This document shows, in pieces, positions 34,476 through 43,917 of a stretch of 64,000 nt of DNA (the stretch's first letter is position 1; the number at the start of each line of letters is the position of its first letter). The DNA is from Pseudomonas sp. UBA4194 (GTDB lineage: Bacteria; Pseudomonadota; Gammaproteobacteria; Pseudomonadales; Pseudomonadaceae), in the NCBI RefSeq assembly GCF_002379585.1, contig NZ_DFUE01000016.1:68316-132315 (forward strand). Reading direction: 5' to 3'. Under the pieces are notes generated by a model, which was not told where the DNA came from, ran no database searches, and saw nothing but the letters and a program-made list of their open reading frames with translations. Position numbers and translations under genes: made by a program.

Positions 34476-35372
34476 TCAAAACTTGGGCTTGCCGAAGATT
34501 CGGCTGACGATATTCACGATTAGCACGATCATCACCAACACCAGCGAGGCCGCCCAGGCGAGCTCGAGCTGGTTGTCGAAGGGCATGCCGGAAAAGTTGT
34601 AGATCAGCACGGCCAGCGAGGCAGTCGGGTTCATCACGGCCAGATCGCCGTTGTGGTAGATCCAGTAGTTGCTGAACAGCGCGGTGAACAACAGCGGCGC
34701 GGTTTCACCGGCGGCACGGGCCACGGCCAGCATGACGCCGGTGAGGATCGCCGGCAGGCCGGTAGGCAGCACGATTTTCCAGATGACCTGGGAGCGGGTG
34801 CAGCCCATGCCATAGGCGGCATCCTTCATGATCTTGGGCACCATCTTCATCGACTCTTCAGCCGTAAGTACCACGATGGGCAACATCAGTACCGCCAGTG
34901 CCACGCCGCCCGCAGGTGCCGAGTAGGTACCCGTGGTCATCACCACCAGCGCGTAGGCAAACACACCGGCCAGAATCGACGGCAGGCCAGTGAGCATCTT
35001 GGCGGCAAAGCGCGAGGCGTTGGCCAGTTTGCTGTCCGGGCCCAATTCAGACAGGAAGATGGCCGCCAAGATGCCGACCGGTACGGCGATTGCCGCAGCG
35101 ATACCGACCATGACGAACGTACCGGCCATGGCATTGCCGAAACCACCCCCGGTTTCGAAACCGGTCGGCGGCAGTTCGGTGAAGACCTCCAGACTGAGCC
35201 GGGCACCACCCCGGGTGATCAGCATGTAGAGCACCGAAATCAACGGCACACTGGCGATCAGTGCGCCCGCCCACACCAGCGTGGTCAGCACCAGGCTGCG
35301 CAGCGCGCGGCCTTCGAACTTGCGCTGCAGGCTTGGCAGAGCGATACCTGGGGAGGAAAGATTGGTCATCAC
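34476..35372 (-). CDS. pstA: Phosphate ABC transporter permease
   Basis: A 298-residue inner-membrane permease of the Pst system with six helices and the EAA-type loop near DAAYGMGCTRSQVIWKIVLP (about 195-214), which contacts PstB. It overlaps pstC by four bases. In KT2440 I recall two pst systems. This one, without phoU, is more like the second. Confidence 0.93.
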   Translation of the reverse strand: MMTNLSSPGIALPSLQRKFEGRALRSLVLTTLVWAGALIASVPLISVLYMLITRGGARLSLEVFTELPPTGFETGGGFGNAMAGTFVMVGIAAAIAVPVGILAAIFLSELGPDSKLANASRFAAKMLTGLPSILAGVFAYALVVMTTGTYSAPAGGVALAVLMLPIVVLTAEESMKMVPKIMKDAAYGMGCTRSQVIWKIVLPTGLPAILTGVMLAVARAAGETAPLLFTALFSNYWIYHNGDLAVMNPTASLAVLIYNFSGMPFDNQLELAWAASLVLVMIVLIVNIVSRIFGKPKF

Positions 35373-36334
35373 TTGGTACCCCGCTGGGCATAGACCATGA
35401 TCATGGAACCGATGACGTTCACGATCAGGGTGATCAACATCAACACCAGCGCGGCATACATCAACACTTCGATTTCACTGGGGCCGGCTTCGGGGAAGTT
35501 CAGCGCCAACAGCGCAGCCAGGGTATTGGCCGGCGCAAACAGCGAGAGCGAAATGTTGTTGGCGTTGCCCACCAGCATGGCCAGGGCCATGGTTTCGCCC
35601 AGTGCGCGGCCCAGGCCCAGCACCAGTGAACCGAAGATACCGGTGGCAGCCGAAGGCACCATGACCTTGAGAATCGCTTCCCAGTGGGTGGTCCCCATGC
35701 CGTAGGCAGCCTGTTTGGTCTTCATGGGCACGGCGGTCAAGGCGTCCTGGGACACCGCGGCAATGGTCGGCAAAATCATGATGGCCAATACCAGTGCTGC
35801 AGGCAGCAGCCCCGGGCCACTCAGCGAGGTGCCGAAGAAAGGTATCCAGCCCAGCTCGCTGTTCAGCCATGCGGTCAGCGGACGGATGGCGGGGATCACC
35901 ACATAGATCCCCCACAGCCCGTACACAACGCTGGGAATGGCTGCCAGCAATTCGACGATGGTACGAAACACCGCCGCGAGCTTGGCCGGAAGGAAATCCT
36001 GAGTCAGGAAGATCGCCATGCTGACACCGAACACACCGGCGATCAGCAGCGCGATCAAGGCACTGTAGAGCGTCCCCCAGATGGCCGGCAGAATGCCGTA
36101 CTTGCCCTGGTTGACGTCCCATACCGAACCGAGAAGAACATCAAAGCCATGCTTTTCCATGCCTGGAAGGGCTTTGCGACCTACTTCGAATACAAGTGCA
36201 AATACCACCGCCAGGATCAGAACCACTCCCACACGCGCAAGCGCACGGAAGGCACGATCAACCAGAAAATCCTTCGTCGAAGGAGGTTTGCAGGCTGAAT
36301 CCGGGTTATCCGGTACAACGAAAGGGCTGTTCAT
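35369..36334 (-). CDS. pstC: Phosphate ABC transporter permease
   Basis: A 321-residue permease partner of PstA, with an N-terminal cytoplasmic stretch, six helices (first at about 35-55) and the EAA loop at KQAAYGMGTTHWEAILKVMVP. It overlaps pstA by four bases and follows pstS after 76 bp. Confidence 0.93.
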   Translation of the reverse strand: MNSPFVVPDNPDSACKPPSTKDFLVDRAFRALARVGVVLILAVVFALVFEVGRKALPGMEKHGFDVLLGSVWDVNQGKYGILPAIWGTLYSALIALLIAGVFGVSMAIFLTQDFLPAKLAAVFRTIVELLAAIPSVVYGLWGIYVVIPAIRPLTAWLNSELGWIPFFGTSLSGPGLLPAALVLAIMILPTIAAVSQDALTAVPMKTKQAAYGMGTTHWEAILKVMVPSAATGIFGSLVLGLGRALGETMALAMLVGNANNISLSLFAPANTLAALLALNFPEAGPSEIEVLMYAALVLMLITLIVNVIGSMIMVYAQRGTK

Positions 36335-36410
36335 GGGTTCATTCCGGGGCGTGGAGGCAAGCCCCGACAGGCGCAGCGGTCAGTGCGCACCGATCGAGGC
36401 TTCGCGGGCA

Positions 36411-37442
36411 TTACTGGATGTTGGCGGACGCTTTGCGAACCTGATCGACAACCGACTGAGGCAATGGGATGTAGCCCATGGAGTCAGCGATCTTCTGACC
36501 TTCGGTCAGGCTGTACTCGACCATGTCACGCATGGCCTTGGCCTTGGCCGGGTTGCCGTTGTCCTTGCGGAAGATCATCCAGGTGTAGGAAGTGATCGGG
36601 TACGACTTGGCGCCGTCCGGATCGGGCAGCCAGGCCACCAGGCTGTCTGGCATCTTCACGGCGGCCAGTGCTTCAGCACCGCTTTCAGCGTTAGGCACTA
36701 CGTATTGGCCGGCCTTGTTCTGCAGCACAGCGAAGTCAACCTTGGCCAGTTTGGCGAAGCCGTATTCGATGTAACCGATAGCGCCTGGAGTCTGGCGTAC
36801 GGTAGCGGTCACGCCGTCATTCTTGGGCGACTTGATGAACTTGTCGGTAGCAGGCCAGTTGACGGTGTTGCCTTCGCCCAGGTCTTGCTTGAACGCCGGG
36901 TTGATGGCCGACAGGTGCTTGGTGAATACCGCGGTAGTGCCGCTGGAGTCCGCACGTACCACGACAGTGATCGGGGTCGCTGGCAGTTTCAGCTCTGGGT
37001 TGGCGGCAACGATCTGAGGATCGTTCCACTGGGTGATCTTGCCCAGGAAGATGTTGGAGTACACATCGCGTGGCAGTTTCAGGCCCTTGGGGCTGCCTGG
37101 CAGGTTGTACGCCAGCACGATTTCGCCCGCGGTCATCGGCAGCAGTTGCGCGCCTTCGGCCACCTTGGCAATGTCTTCGTCTTTCATGGCCGAGTCGCTG
37201 GCCGCAAAATCGACGGTTTTGTTCAGGAAGTCCTGGACACCGGCACCACTCCCCTTGGACTGGTAGTCAACGGTGACGCCGTCGCTTTTCTTGCTGAAAT
37301 CCTTGAACCAGGTCAGGTAGATGGGCGCTGGAAAGCTGGCGCCAGAGCCGGTCAGACGGACGTTTTCAGCAGCGAAGGCCACTGAGGTGGCGCACAGGGA
37401 AAGCGTGACGGCGAGCGCAGCGGACTTCATCAACTTTTTCAT
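36411..37442 (-). CDS. pstS: Periplasmic phosphate-binding protein
   Basis: A 343-residue phosphate-binding protein. Signal peptide at about 1-24 (ending AFAA). The mature start VRLTGSGASFPAPIYLTWF and the loop SKGSGAGVQDF (about 63-73) bind phosphate, and RADSSGTT (about 163-170) is the second binding loop. A strong AAGGAG lies before the start. First gene of pstSCAB, with a Pho-box-like repeat upstream, so expression under phosphate starvation through PhoB is likely. Confidence 0.95.
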   Translation of the reverse strand: MKKLMKSAALAVTLSLCATSVAFAAENVRLTGSGASFPAPIYLTWFKDFSKKSDGVTVDYQSKGSGAGVQDFLNKTVDFAASDSAMKDEDIAKVAEGAQLLPMTAGEIVLAYNLPGSPKGLKLPRDVYSNIFLGKITQWNDPQIVAANPELKLPATPITVVVRADSSGTTAVFTKHLSAINPAFKQDLGEGNTVNWPATDKFIKSPKNDGVTATVRQTPGAIGYIEYGFAKLAKVDFAVLQNKAGQYVVPNAESGAEALAAVKMPDSLVAWLPDPDGAKSYPITSYTWMIFRKDNGNPAKAKAMRDMVEYSLTEGQKIADSMGYIPLPQSVVDQVRKASANIQ

Positions 37443-37490
37443 TAAAATGACTCCTTGTATTGGCGGGCTACGGCACTCTGCACCTCTTTT

Positions 37491-37519
37491 GTTACGCTTT
37501 TATGAAGGTCGGGTGTCAA
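37491..37519 (-). promoter_or_regulatory. Pho-box-like direct repeats upstream of pstS
   Basis: On the minus strand, TTGACAC, CCTTCAT and GCGTAAC are spaced 11 bp apart, with partial matches (four or five of seven) to the PhoB half-site CTGTCAT. Spacing and place fit a PhoB site. The match is weak base by base. Confidence 0.4.
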
Positions 37520-37630
37520 TCATGGCCAAACGCCGCAAGGCGAGGCGCGCATGGACCGCTGGCACTTAAGAAAGCATGCGCCGAGCCGATAGCCTGTGGA
37601 GTCGAATTACCTGTGCACCTCGGAGTGTCG

Positions 37631-39862
37631 ATGCTCGCAAGTTCCTATAACAGCCTGTACGTGATGTTTTCTCTGATCGTCGCGATCCTGGCGTCCTACA
37701 CCGCACTGAACATGGCCGGCCGGGTCTCGCGTACCCACGGCATGGCCTCGGCGCTCTGGTTGGCTGGCGGTTCGTTTGCCATGGGCATCGGCATCTGGTC
37801 GATGCATTTCATCGGCATGCTGGCGTTCCAGTTGCCTATCGAGCTGGGGTACGACCTGACCCTCACCGGCCTGTCGCTGCTGATCGCCATCGCCTCCTCG
37901 GCCTTCGCCCTATGGCTGGTGTGCCAGGAAGAAATGCCGCTGGTACGGCTGCTGCTGGGCGCGGTGCTGTTGGGCATGGGCATCGCCGCCATGCACTACA
38001 CCGGCATGGCCGCGCTGCTGATGAACCCATCGGTGCAGTACATCCCTTCGCTGTTCGCAGCCTCGGTGGTGATCGCCGTCGTTGCGTCCGGTGCGGCGCT
38101 GTGGATCGCCTTTCGCCTGCGCGGCGAGGGTAAATACATCAATCGCGCTCGCTTCGGCGCCTCACTGGTAATGGGCTGCGCCATTGTCGGCATGCACTAC
38201 ACCGGCATGGCGGCCGCGCAGTTTCCAGAGGGCAGCGTGTGCGGCGCGGTCAACAGCGGCATCGACAGCAAATGGCTGGTGGTGCTGGTGATCCTGGTGA
38301 CCCTGGCCGTCTGCGCCATCGCCCTGATCGTTTCGATGCTCGACGTCCGCACCAGCCTGCTGGCCAACTCGCTGGATCATGCCAACAGCGCATTGGTGCA
38401 GTTGGCCCTGCAAGACAACCTCACCGGCCTGCCCAACCGCATCCTGCTCAACGACCGGCTTGAACAGGCCATCCAGAAAGCCACCCGGCAGCAAAGCCAC
38501 TTCGCTGTGCTGTTCATGGACCTGGACGGCTTCAAGGCGGTCAACGATACCTACGGCCATCACACCGGCGACCAGCTGTTGGTGGAAGTGGCACGACGCA
38601 TCAATGAAGCCAAGCGGGGCGAAGACACCGTGGCGCGCCTGGGCGGCGACGAGTTCGTTCTGCTGATCGATCCGGGCGAACCGGAAGATGCGGCCGCGCT
38701 GGCGCAGCGTCTGGTGGAAAGCATCAAGGCGCCCTATGTGCTGGGCCGCCAGACCGTACACGTGTCCACCAGCGTCGGCATTGCCATCTTCCCCGACGAC
38801 GGCCGCAGCAGCCATGAGCTGATGGTCAATTCCGACGCTGCCATGTACCACGCCAAGGAACAGGGCCGCGACGGCTACTGTTTCTTCGAAAAAGCCATGA
38901 ACACCAACGCCCACCAGCAGTTTCAGCTGCAACAGGATCTGCGTACCGCCCTGGAGCAGAATGAGTTCATCCTGCACTTCCAGCCCAAGATGGTCGCGCC
39001 CAATGGCCCCATGACCGGCGTCGAAGCCTTGTTGCGCTGGAACAAGCCAGACGTGGGCCTGATACCTCCGGACCGCTTCCTGCCGCTGGCCGAGCGCACC
39101 GGGCTGATCGTGCCGATCGGCAATTGGGTGATCAACGAAGCCTGCCGGCAGATGGCCGAATGGCACGGGCAGGGGCGTGGCGAATGGAGCATTGCGGTCA
39201 ACCTGTCTACAGTCCAACTGGCCCATTCGGGGCTGGTCGAGGTGGTGCGAACGGCCTTGCACAGCAATGGCCTGCCAGCGCATTGCCTCACCCTGGAGGT
39301 GACCGAATCCACGGCCATGCGTGATGCCGAAGCAGCGCTGATCGTGCTCGACCAACTGGCCGCATTGGGGGTCAGTATTTCCATCGACGACTTTGGTACC
39401 GGATACTCGAGCCTGCTCTACCTCAAACGCCTGCCCGCCAATGAACTGAAGATCGACCGCGGCTTCATCACCGAACTGGCCCAGGGCAACGATGACGCTG
39501 CCATCGTGTCGGCGATCGTGGCACTGGGCAAGACGCTGGGGCTGAGGATCGTTGCCGAAGGCGTGGAAACCGCCGAGCAACAGGAGATGTTGACCGACCT
39601 GGGTTGTAACGTCTTGCAGGGTTTTCTACTGGGCAGACCCATGGAAGCGCAGAGGATGCTCGACAGCCTTGGTATCGACCAGCCGGGCATGACGTGCGGC
39701 TCAGCCACTGGCATTCAAGCTGGTATCATGGCGGCATCTACCCGTGGAGTAGCACCCCATGAATCGCCAGAAGAAACTCCAGCAGCTATTCAAGGCCAAG
39801 GCCAAGAAGGCCAACGCCAAACTGGCCCCGGCCAACAGGAATCCTTACATCAGCAAGGCTGA
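37631..39862 (+). CDS. MHYT-GGDEF-EAL cyclic di-GMP protein
   Basis: A 743-residue protein. Its N-terminal MHYT domain (about 5-235, seven helices) has the repeats SMHFIGM, AMHYTGM and GMHYTGM, proposed to bind copper and sense oxygen, CO or NO. Then comes a GGDEF domain with intact ARLGGDEFVLL (about 335) and an RGED inhibitory site, and an EAL domain with GVEALLRWNKP, TESTAMRD and DDFGTGYSSL, so both synthesis and breakdown of cyclic di-GMP are possible. Start MLASSYN after a poor upstream extension. The last 104 bases overlap a DUF2986 gene in another frame. Confidence 0.9.
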   Translation: MLASSYNSLYVMFSLIVAILASYTALNMAGRVSRTHGMASALWLAGGSFAMGIGIWSMHFIGMLAFQLPIELGYDLTLTGLSLLIAIASSAFALWLVCQEEMPLVRLLLGAVLLGMGIAAMHYTGMAALLMNPSVQYIPSLFAASVVIAVVASGAALWIAFRLRGEGKYINRARFGASLVMGCAIVGMHYTGMAAAQFPEGSVCGAVNSGIDSKWLVVLVILVTLAVCAIALIVSMLDVRTSLLANSLDHANSALVQLALQDNLTGLPNRILLNDRLEQAIQKATRQQSHFAVLFMDLDGFKAVNDTYGHHTGDQLLVEVARRINEAKRGEDTVARLGGDEFVLLIDPGEPEDAAALAQRLVESIKAPYVLGRQTVHVSTSVGIAIFPDDGRSSHELMVNSDAAMYHAKEQGRDGYCFFEKAMNTNAHQQFQLQQDLRTALEQNEFILHFQPKMVAPNGPMTGVEALLRWNKPDVGLIPPDRFLPLAERTGLIVPIGNWVINEACRQMAEWHGQGRGEWSIAVNLSTVQLAHSGLVEVVRTALHSNGLPAHCLTLEVTESTAMRDAEAALIVLDQLAALGVSISIDDFGTGYSSLLYLKRLPANELKIDRGFITELAQGNDDAAIVSAIVALGKTLGLRIVAEGVETAEQQEMLTDLGCNVLQGFLLGRPMEAQRMLDSLGIDQPGMTCGSATGIQAGIMAASTRGVAPHESPEETPAAIQGQGQEGQRQTGPGQQESLHQQG

Positions 39863-39917
39863 CCGTCTGAAACTGGCTGCCGAAGCCAATACCGAGGCGG
39901 TCACCGCCAGCGAGTAG
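39759..39917 (+). CDS. DUF2986 small basic protein
   Basis: A 52-residue Lys/Ala-rich protein that starts MNRQKKLQQLFKAKAKKANA and continues with NPYISKADRL, the pattern of DUF2986 proteins of gammaproteobacteria (function unknown). It begins inside the 3' end of the MHYT-GGDEF-EAL gene in a different frame (+1) and continues 55 bases beyond it. The upstream CGTGGAG may serve as ribosome-binding site. Confidence 0.8.
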   Translation: MNRQKKLQQLFKAKAKKANAKLAPANRNPYISKADRLKLAAEANTEAVTASE

Positions 39918-39954
39918 GGCCGCTCATCCAAAAACGCCCTCTGCCCTGCCCTGG

Positions 39955-40359
39955 CTAGCGATCCTCGCGCTGGGGCAGTTTGGCAACGACCTTGATCTCC
40001 ACATCGAAGCCGTACAACCAGGTCACGCCAACCGCCGTCAGCGAGGGGTACGGCGCCTGTCCCCAGTACTCCGGCACCACCTCCCAGACCTCTTCGAAGA
40101 TCTTCTGCGGCTCGACCATGAACACGGTCACGTCCTGCACATCGTCGAACGTGCAACCGGCCGCCGCGAGCACGGCGTTGAGGTTGTCGAAAGCGCGACG
40201 AACCTGGGCCTTGAGTTCCGGCTCGGGCGAGCCGTCCTCACGGCTTCCGACCTGGCCCGAGACGAACAGCAAGCCGTCGGCGCGCACGGCTGCCGAGTAA
40301 CGGTTGCGCTCATAAAGCGCCTGACGGCCTGCGGGGAATACCACATCACGTTGGTTCAT
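39955..40359 (-). CDS. RidA family protein
   Basis: A 134-residue RidA/YjgF-family protein: YSAAVRADGLLFVSGQVG, FDNLNAVLAAAGCTFDDVQD and YPSLTAVGVTWL. The conserved catalytic Arg of archetypal RidA (PxR) is not present in the last motif (AQAPYPSLTAV), so it belongs to a divergent Rid group. Start MNQRDV with a plausible ribosome-binding site. It is divergent from a LysR gene that may control it. Confidence 0.85.
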   Translation of the reverse strand: MNQRDVVFPAGRQALYERNRYSAAVRADGLLFVSGQVGSREDGSPEPELKAQVRRAFDNLNAVLAAAGCTFDDVQDVTVFMVEPQKIFEEVWEVVPEYWGQAPYPSLTAVGVTWLYGFDVEIKVVAKLPQREDR

Positions 40360-40474
40360 TTCGAAACTCCAGAGGTTGGAAAGCGACCGTGTCACTGTAG
40401 GGCGCTTGCCGGCCCCGGATAAACAGGCAATGCTGACCCTGATTGTGCGTGATTCCCAAACAATGGAGAGCCTG

Positions 40475-41410
40475 ATGGACCGCTTCGATGCCATGCAAGC
40501 CTTCGCGCGGGTGGTGGAAACCGGCAGTTTCACCCAGGCCGCTCTCACCCTGCACATGAGCAAGACCACGGTCAGCCAACTGGTACAGCAGTTGGAAGCT
40601 CGCTTGCGCGTCAAGCTGCTCAACCGTACCACGCGCAAGGTCAATGTCACGGCCGATGGCGCTGCGTACTACGAACGCGTCCAGCTGCTGCTGGCGGCGT
40701 TGGACGATGCCGACACGGCCCTGTCAAGTGCCGCCGCAACGCCACGTGGACGCCTGCGGGTAGACGTGCCCAGCCCATTGGCGCGGCTGCTGCTGATTCC
40801 GGCCCTGCCGCAATTCCAGGAACGCTATCCCGATATCCAGCTCGACCTGGGCGTCAGTGATCGCCCGGTGAGCATCATCGACGAGAGCGTCGACTGCGTG
40901 ATTCGAGGTGGCGAGATCACCGATACGTCGCTGATAGCCCGCCACATCGCTGACTTGCCGTTGGGAGTGTACGCAGCGCCCAGCTATCTGGCCCGCTACG
41001 GCATCCCGGCGCACCCGCGTGAGCTGCAGGACGGCGATCACCATGTGGTGGCATTTCGTTGGGCGCGGACGGGCAAGGCCCTGCCCTATGCCATGAACCG
41101 TGCAGGCGAGGCTTTGCGTGTACAGGGTCGCTACAAGCTGGCGGTGGACGATGGCAACGCCTACCTGGCAGCCGGTCAGGCGGGGCTGGGGATACTCTGG
41201 CTACCCAGGTTCATGGTGACCGACTCGCCGATTGGCAGCGAACTGGTGAAGTTGTTCGACGATTGGGCGATTGCGCCGATGCCGTTGTATCTGGCTTATG
41301 CGCCGAATCGTCATGTGAGCCGCAAGTTGCGGGTGTTCATGGATTGGGTGGTGGAGGTGATGGCGGCTCAGGTGCCGAACGTTACTTTGCCGGTCCAGGG
41401 CCCGGCTTGA
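40475..41410 (+). CDS. LysR-type regulator
   Basis: A 311-residue LysR protein of the CrgA/DmlR-like group. HTH at about 1-60 (MQAFARVVETGSFTQAAL, KTTVSQLVQQLEARL, RTTRKVNVTADG), then the effector domain. I chose MDRFDAM, with GGAG before it; an alternative start lies 12 bases upstream. It is divergent from the Rid gene. Confidence 0.88.
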   Translation: MDRFDAMQAFARVVETGSFTQAALTLHMSKTTVSQLVQQLEARLRVKLLNRTTRKVNVTADGAAYYERVQLLLAALDDADTALSSAAATPRGRLRVDVPSPLARLLLIPALPQFQERYPDIQLDLGVSDRPVSIIDESVDCVIRGGEITDTSLIARHIADLPLGVYAAPSYLARYGIPAHPRELQDGDHHVVAFRWARTGKALPYAMNRAGEALRVQGRYKLAVDDGNAYLAAGQAGLGILWLPRFMVTDSPIGSELVKLFDDWAIAPMPLYLAYAPNRHVSRKLRVFMDWVVEVMAAQVPNVTLPVQGPA

Positions 41411-41485
41411 CTGAGTTCAACCATGACGCGCACTGGCTCTAGGCTTCGTTGAAGGCAGTGCTCTGTGTGGCCAATCGAACTCAGT
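41410..41485. repeat. Widely spaced 9-bp inverted repeat between convergent LysR genes
   Basis: ACTGAGTTC (41410-41418) and GAACTCAGT (41477-41485) are perfect inverted copies 58 bp apart, between two convergent genes. They could form the base of a long hairpin. No U-tract. Confidence 0.35.
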
Positions 41486-41500
41486 GCAAATACATACCCC

Positions 41501-42385
41501 TCAACACCAGTCTCTGGCCTCCTCGATGAAGTGCAACACGGCGGTGGAGCGTTCGTCGATGCGGGAAATCAATGACAGCTCGCTGAGCATTTCCGGTTGG
41601 GCGAGGGGTATCACCCGCAGCCCCGGCATGGACAATCTCGCCAGCGGCTCAGGCACGATGCTGAGCCCGATACCCGCTGCGACCAAGCCGGGAATGCTCA
41701 TCAACGATGGCACGTGCATGATGTTTTCGGGATGCAACTGATGCTGCCGGCACACGTGCAGGGTGTGCGAGGTCAATCCGATACCTGCCGGGTCCTGCAG
41801 GAACACAAAGGTTTCGTGACGTAATGAGCCAAGATCACCGGTGAACTGGACGGCCAGCGGGTGATTGTCCGGCATCAACAGGACAAGCCGGGACTGGCTG
41901 AAATGATGGGTGCGCAGGCGCTCCGGAAGATGATCCTTGAACACCCTGGCGAAGGCCAGATCGAGCTTGTGTTCCAGCAGCATGTCGAGTTGCGCACGGA
42001 TGCCTGCATCCACCAGCGTCAGCTTCACTTCGGGAAACGTACTGAAGTAATGGCGCAGCAGCAGCGGCAGGTTCGCCTCGAACAACGCAGAGTGATAGCC
42101 GATATTGATCTCGCCCGCTTCTCCGCGTCTGGCGCGCCGGGCGGCCGATGCGGCGAGTTCGCTGGCGCTGACCGATTGGCGCGCATGCGGCAGGAACGCG
42201 AGGCCGGCGGCGGTCAGTGCCACACTGCGGTTCGCGCGCCTGAACAGGGGCATGCCAAGCTCCGACTCCAGCGTGCGCATCAACTGGCTGAGGGCAGACT
42301 GGGCAATCCCCAGCGTTTGGGCGGCACGACTGAAACTCTGCAACTCAGCCGCCACCACAAACGCTCGCAGGTGTCGCAGTTCCAT
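41501..42385 (-). CDS. LysR-type regulator of the MHS transporter/AroQ unit
   Basis: A 294-residue LysR protein. HTH at about 1-60 (LRAFVVAAELQSFSRAAQTLG, SALSQLMRTLESELG), then the effector domain. It is divergent from the MHS transporter and dehydroquinase genes and has a classic LysR box 12 bp before its start, so it most likely controls both itself and the transporter unit in response to the transported compound. Confidence 0.9.
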   Translation of the reverse strand: MELRHLRAFVVAAELQSFSRAAQTLGIAQSALSQLMRTLESELGMPLFRRANRSVALTAAGLAFLPHARQSVSASELAASAARRARRGEAGEINIGYHSALFEANLPLLLRHYFSTFPEVKLTLVDAGIRAQLDMLLEHKLDLAFARVFKDHLPERLRTHHFSQSRLVLLMPDNHPLAVQFTGDLGSLRHETFVFLQDPAGIGLTSHTLHVCRQHQLHPENIMHVPSLMSIPGLVAAGIGLSIVPEPLARLSMPGLRVIPLAQPEMLSELSLISRIDERSTAVLHFIEEARDWC

Positions 42386-42396
42386 AGTGGCCTTCT

Positions 42397-42411
42397 ATAA
42401 GTTCAGCTTAT
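42397..42411. promoter_or_regulatory. LysR box ATAAG-N5-CTTAT
   Basis: ATAAG-TTCAG-CTTAT, a perfect dyad of the form typical of LysR-type recognition sites, lies 12 bp before the LysR start in the divergent region with the MHS transporter gene. Confidence 0.75.
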
Positions 42412-42546
42412 GCATTCGTGCAATTCTGGATAATTATTTCGAGTTCGCAATGGGCTAACGTCTACTCAGTCCCGCGAACCGGCAAGCCGTTATATAGCAG
42501 ATCTGCGGAGACCTCATTCACCATAACAACAATGACGAGCGTCCCC

Positions 42547-43902
42547 ATGAGCACGATAGACACCGCCGGCGATGATCTGCGCATGCCGCGCAAGGCCGTC
42601 ACAGCTGCCACCATCGGCACGGCCCTGGAATGGTTCGACTTCACCCTGTATGGCGCTATCTCGGCGACCATTCTGCCGAAACTGTTTTTCCCTGCCATGG
42701 AGCCCACGGCGGGCCTGCTCGCCTCCCTGGCCACATTTGGCGTTGGTCTGGCCGCGCGCCCGCTGGGCGCGATCACCTGCGGCTATCTGGGGGACAAGCT
42801 AGGGCGACGTAACCTGATGTTGGCAACCGTCACCATGATGGGACTGGCCTCGGTGCTCATGGGCCTGCTACCCACCTACGCACAGATCGGCATCTGGGCG
42901 CCTATCCTGCTTGTACTGCTGCGCATCATTCAGGGCTTTGCCCTGGGCGGAGAGTCCACTGGCGCGCAACTGATGGCATTGGAGCACGCGGCGCCCGATC
43001 GCCGCGGCCGCTACTCCGGCCTTCTGGGGCTGTGCTCGCCACTGAGCCAGATCCTCGCCAACGGGGTGCTGCTGGGGCTGGCGGCAGTGCTGTCGACCCA
43101 GCAGTTCGAAAGCTTCGGCTGGCGAATCCCCTTCATCATGAGCTTCGTTCTGGTGATCGTGGCCATCTTCATCCGCCTCAAGGTCGATGAGACCCCAGCG
43201 TTCATCGCCTTGAAAAAAGCGCCCGTGGTACAACCAAAGAGTCCACTGAAATCAGCGGTGCGCAGCCATCACCGGACCATCCTCAGGCTGATGCTGTTCT
43301 TCTGTTCACCCGCCGCGCTGTTTTATCTGATCGTCATCTTCTCTCTGAGCTACCTCACCAAACAGTTGGGCATGAGCCAATCCACAGGCTTCATGTCGTT
43401 GATGGTGGCCAATGTCTGCGCAATCTTCGGCGCTCTGGCCGGCGGCTATCTCTCCGATCGCTGGGGCCGCAAGAAAGCGCTCATGCTGGGATCGTGCATG
43501 ACCCTGCTGATCCTGACGGTGTACTTCCCGATTCTCAACACGCAAAACGTCGCTGCGATCATGGCCATCATGGGGCTGTTCCTCGGCTTCACTCAGTTCC
43601 AGAGCGGCATCCAGCCGGTCGCATTTGCGGAGGCTTTTCCGACTCAGGTCCGCTACTCCGGCTCCGCACTGGCCTACACCGGCGCCAATCTGCTGGTAGG
43701 CGGTCCGATGCCGATGATCGCTGTCTGGTTGATGAGCCAATCGGGTAATTCGCCCTGGCCGCTGGTTTCCCTGTGCGCAGCAATCAATCTGGTGTCGCTG
43801 GCCATGATCGTCATTGGTCCGGAGACCCGTGGCGTGGACTTGAACGCCGTCGCCGCGCCCTCCTCGCCCGAAACCGTACCTTCGGCCCTGCTCATCAAAT
43901 AA
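42547..43902 (+). CDS. MHS-family MFS transporter
   Basis: A 451-residue MFS symporter with 12 helices, of the metabolite:H+ symporter group (shikimate, alpha-ketoglutarate, proline/betaine transporters). It shows GTALEWFDFTLYGAISA at about 20-36, GDKLGRRN in loop 2-3, GGESTGAQLMALE and SDRWGRKKA. I set MSTIDTAG as the start; MTSVPM, 15 bases upstream, is possible and neither has a clear ribosome-binding site. The AroQ-like gene 15 bp downstream suggests a quinate- or shikimate-like substrate (inference). Confidence 0.88.
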   Translation: MSTIDTAGDDLRMPRKAVTAATIGTALEWFDFTLYGAISATILPKLFFPAMEPTAGLLASLATFGVGLAARPLGAITCGYLGDKLGRRNLMLATVTMMGLASVLMGLLPTYAQIGIWAPILLVLLRIIQGFALGGESTGAQLMALEHAAPDRRGRYSGLLGLCSPLSQILANGVLLGLAAVLSTQQFESFGWRIPFIMSFVLVIVAIFIRLKVDETPAFIALKKAPVVQPKSPLKSAVRSHHRTILRLMLFFCSPAALFYLIVIFSLSYLTKQLGMSQSTGFMSLMVANVCAIFGALAGGYLSDRWGRKKALMLGSCMTLLILTVYFPILNTQNVAAIMAIMGLFLGFTQFQSGIQPVAFAEAFPTQVRYSGSALAYTGANLLVGGPMPMIAVWLMSQSGNSPWPLVSLCAAINLVSLAMIVIGPETRGVDLNAVAAPSSPETVPSALLIK

Positions 43903-43917
43903 CGTCACAGGACACCC

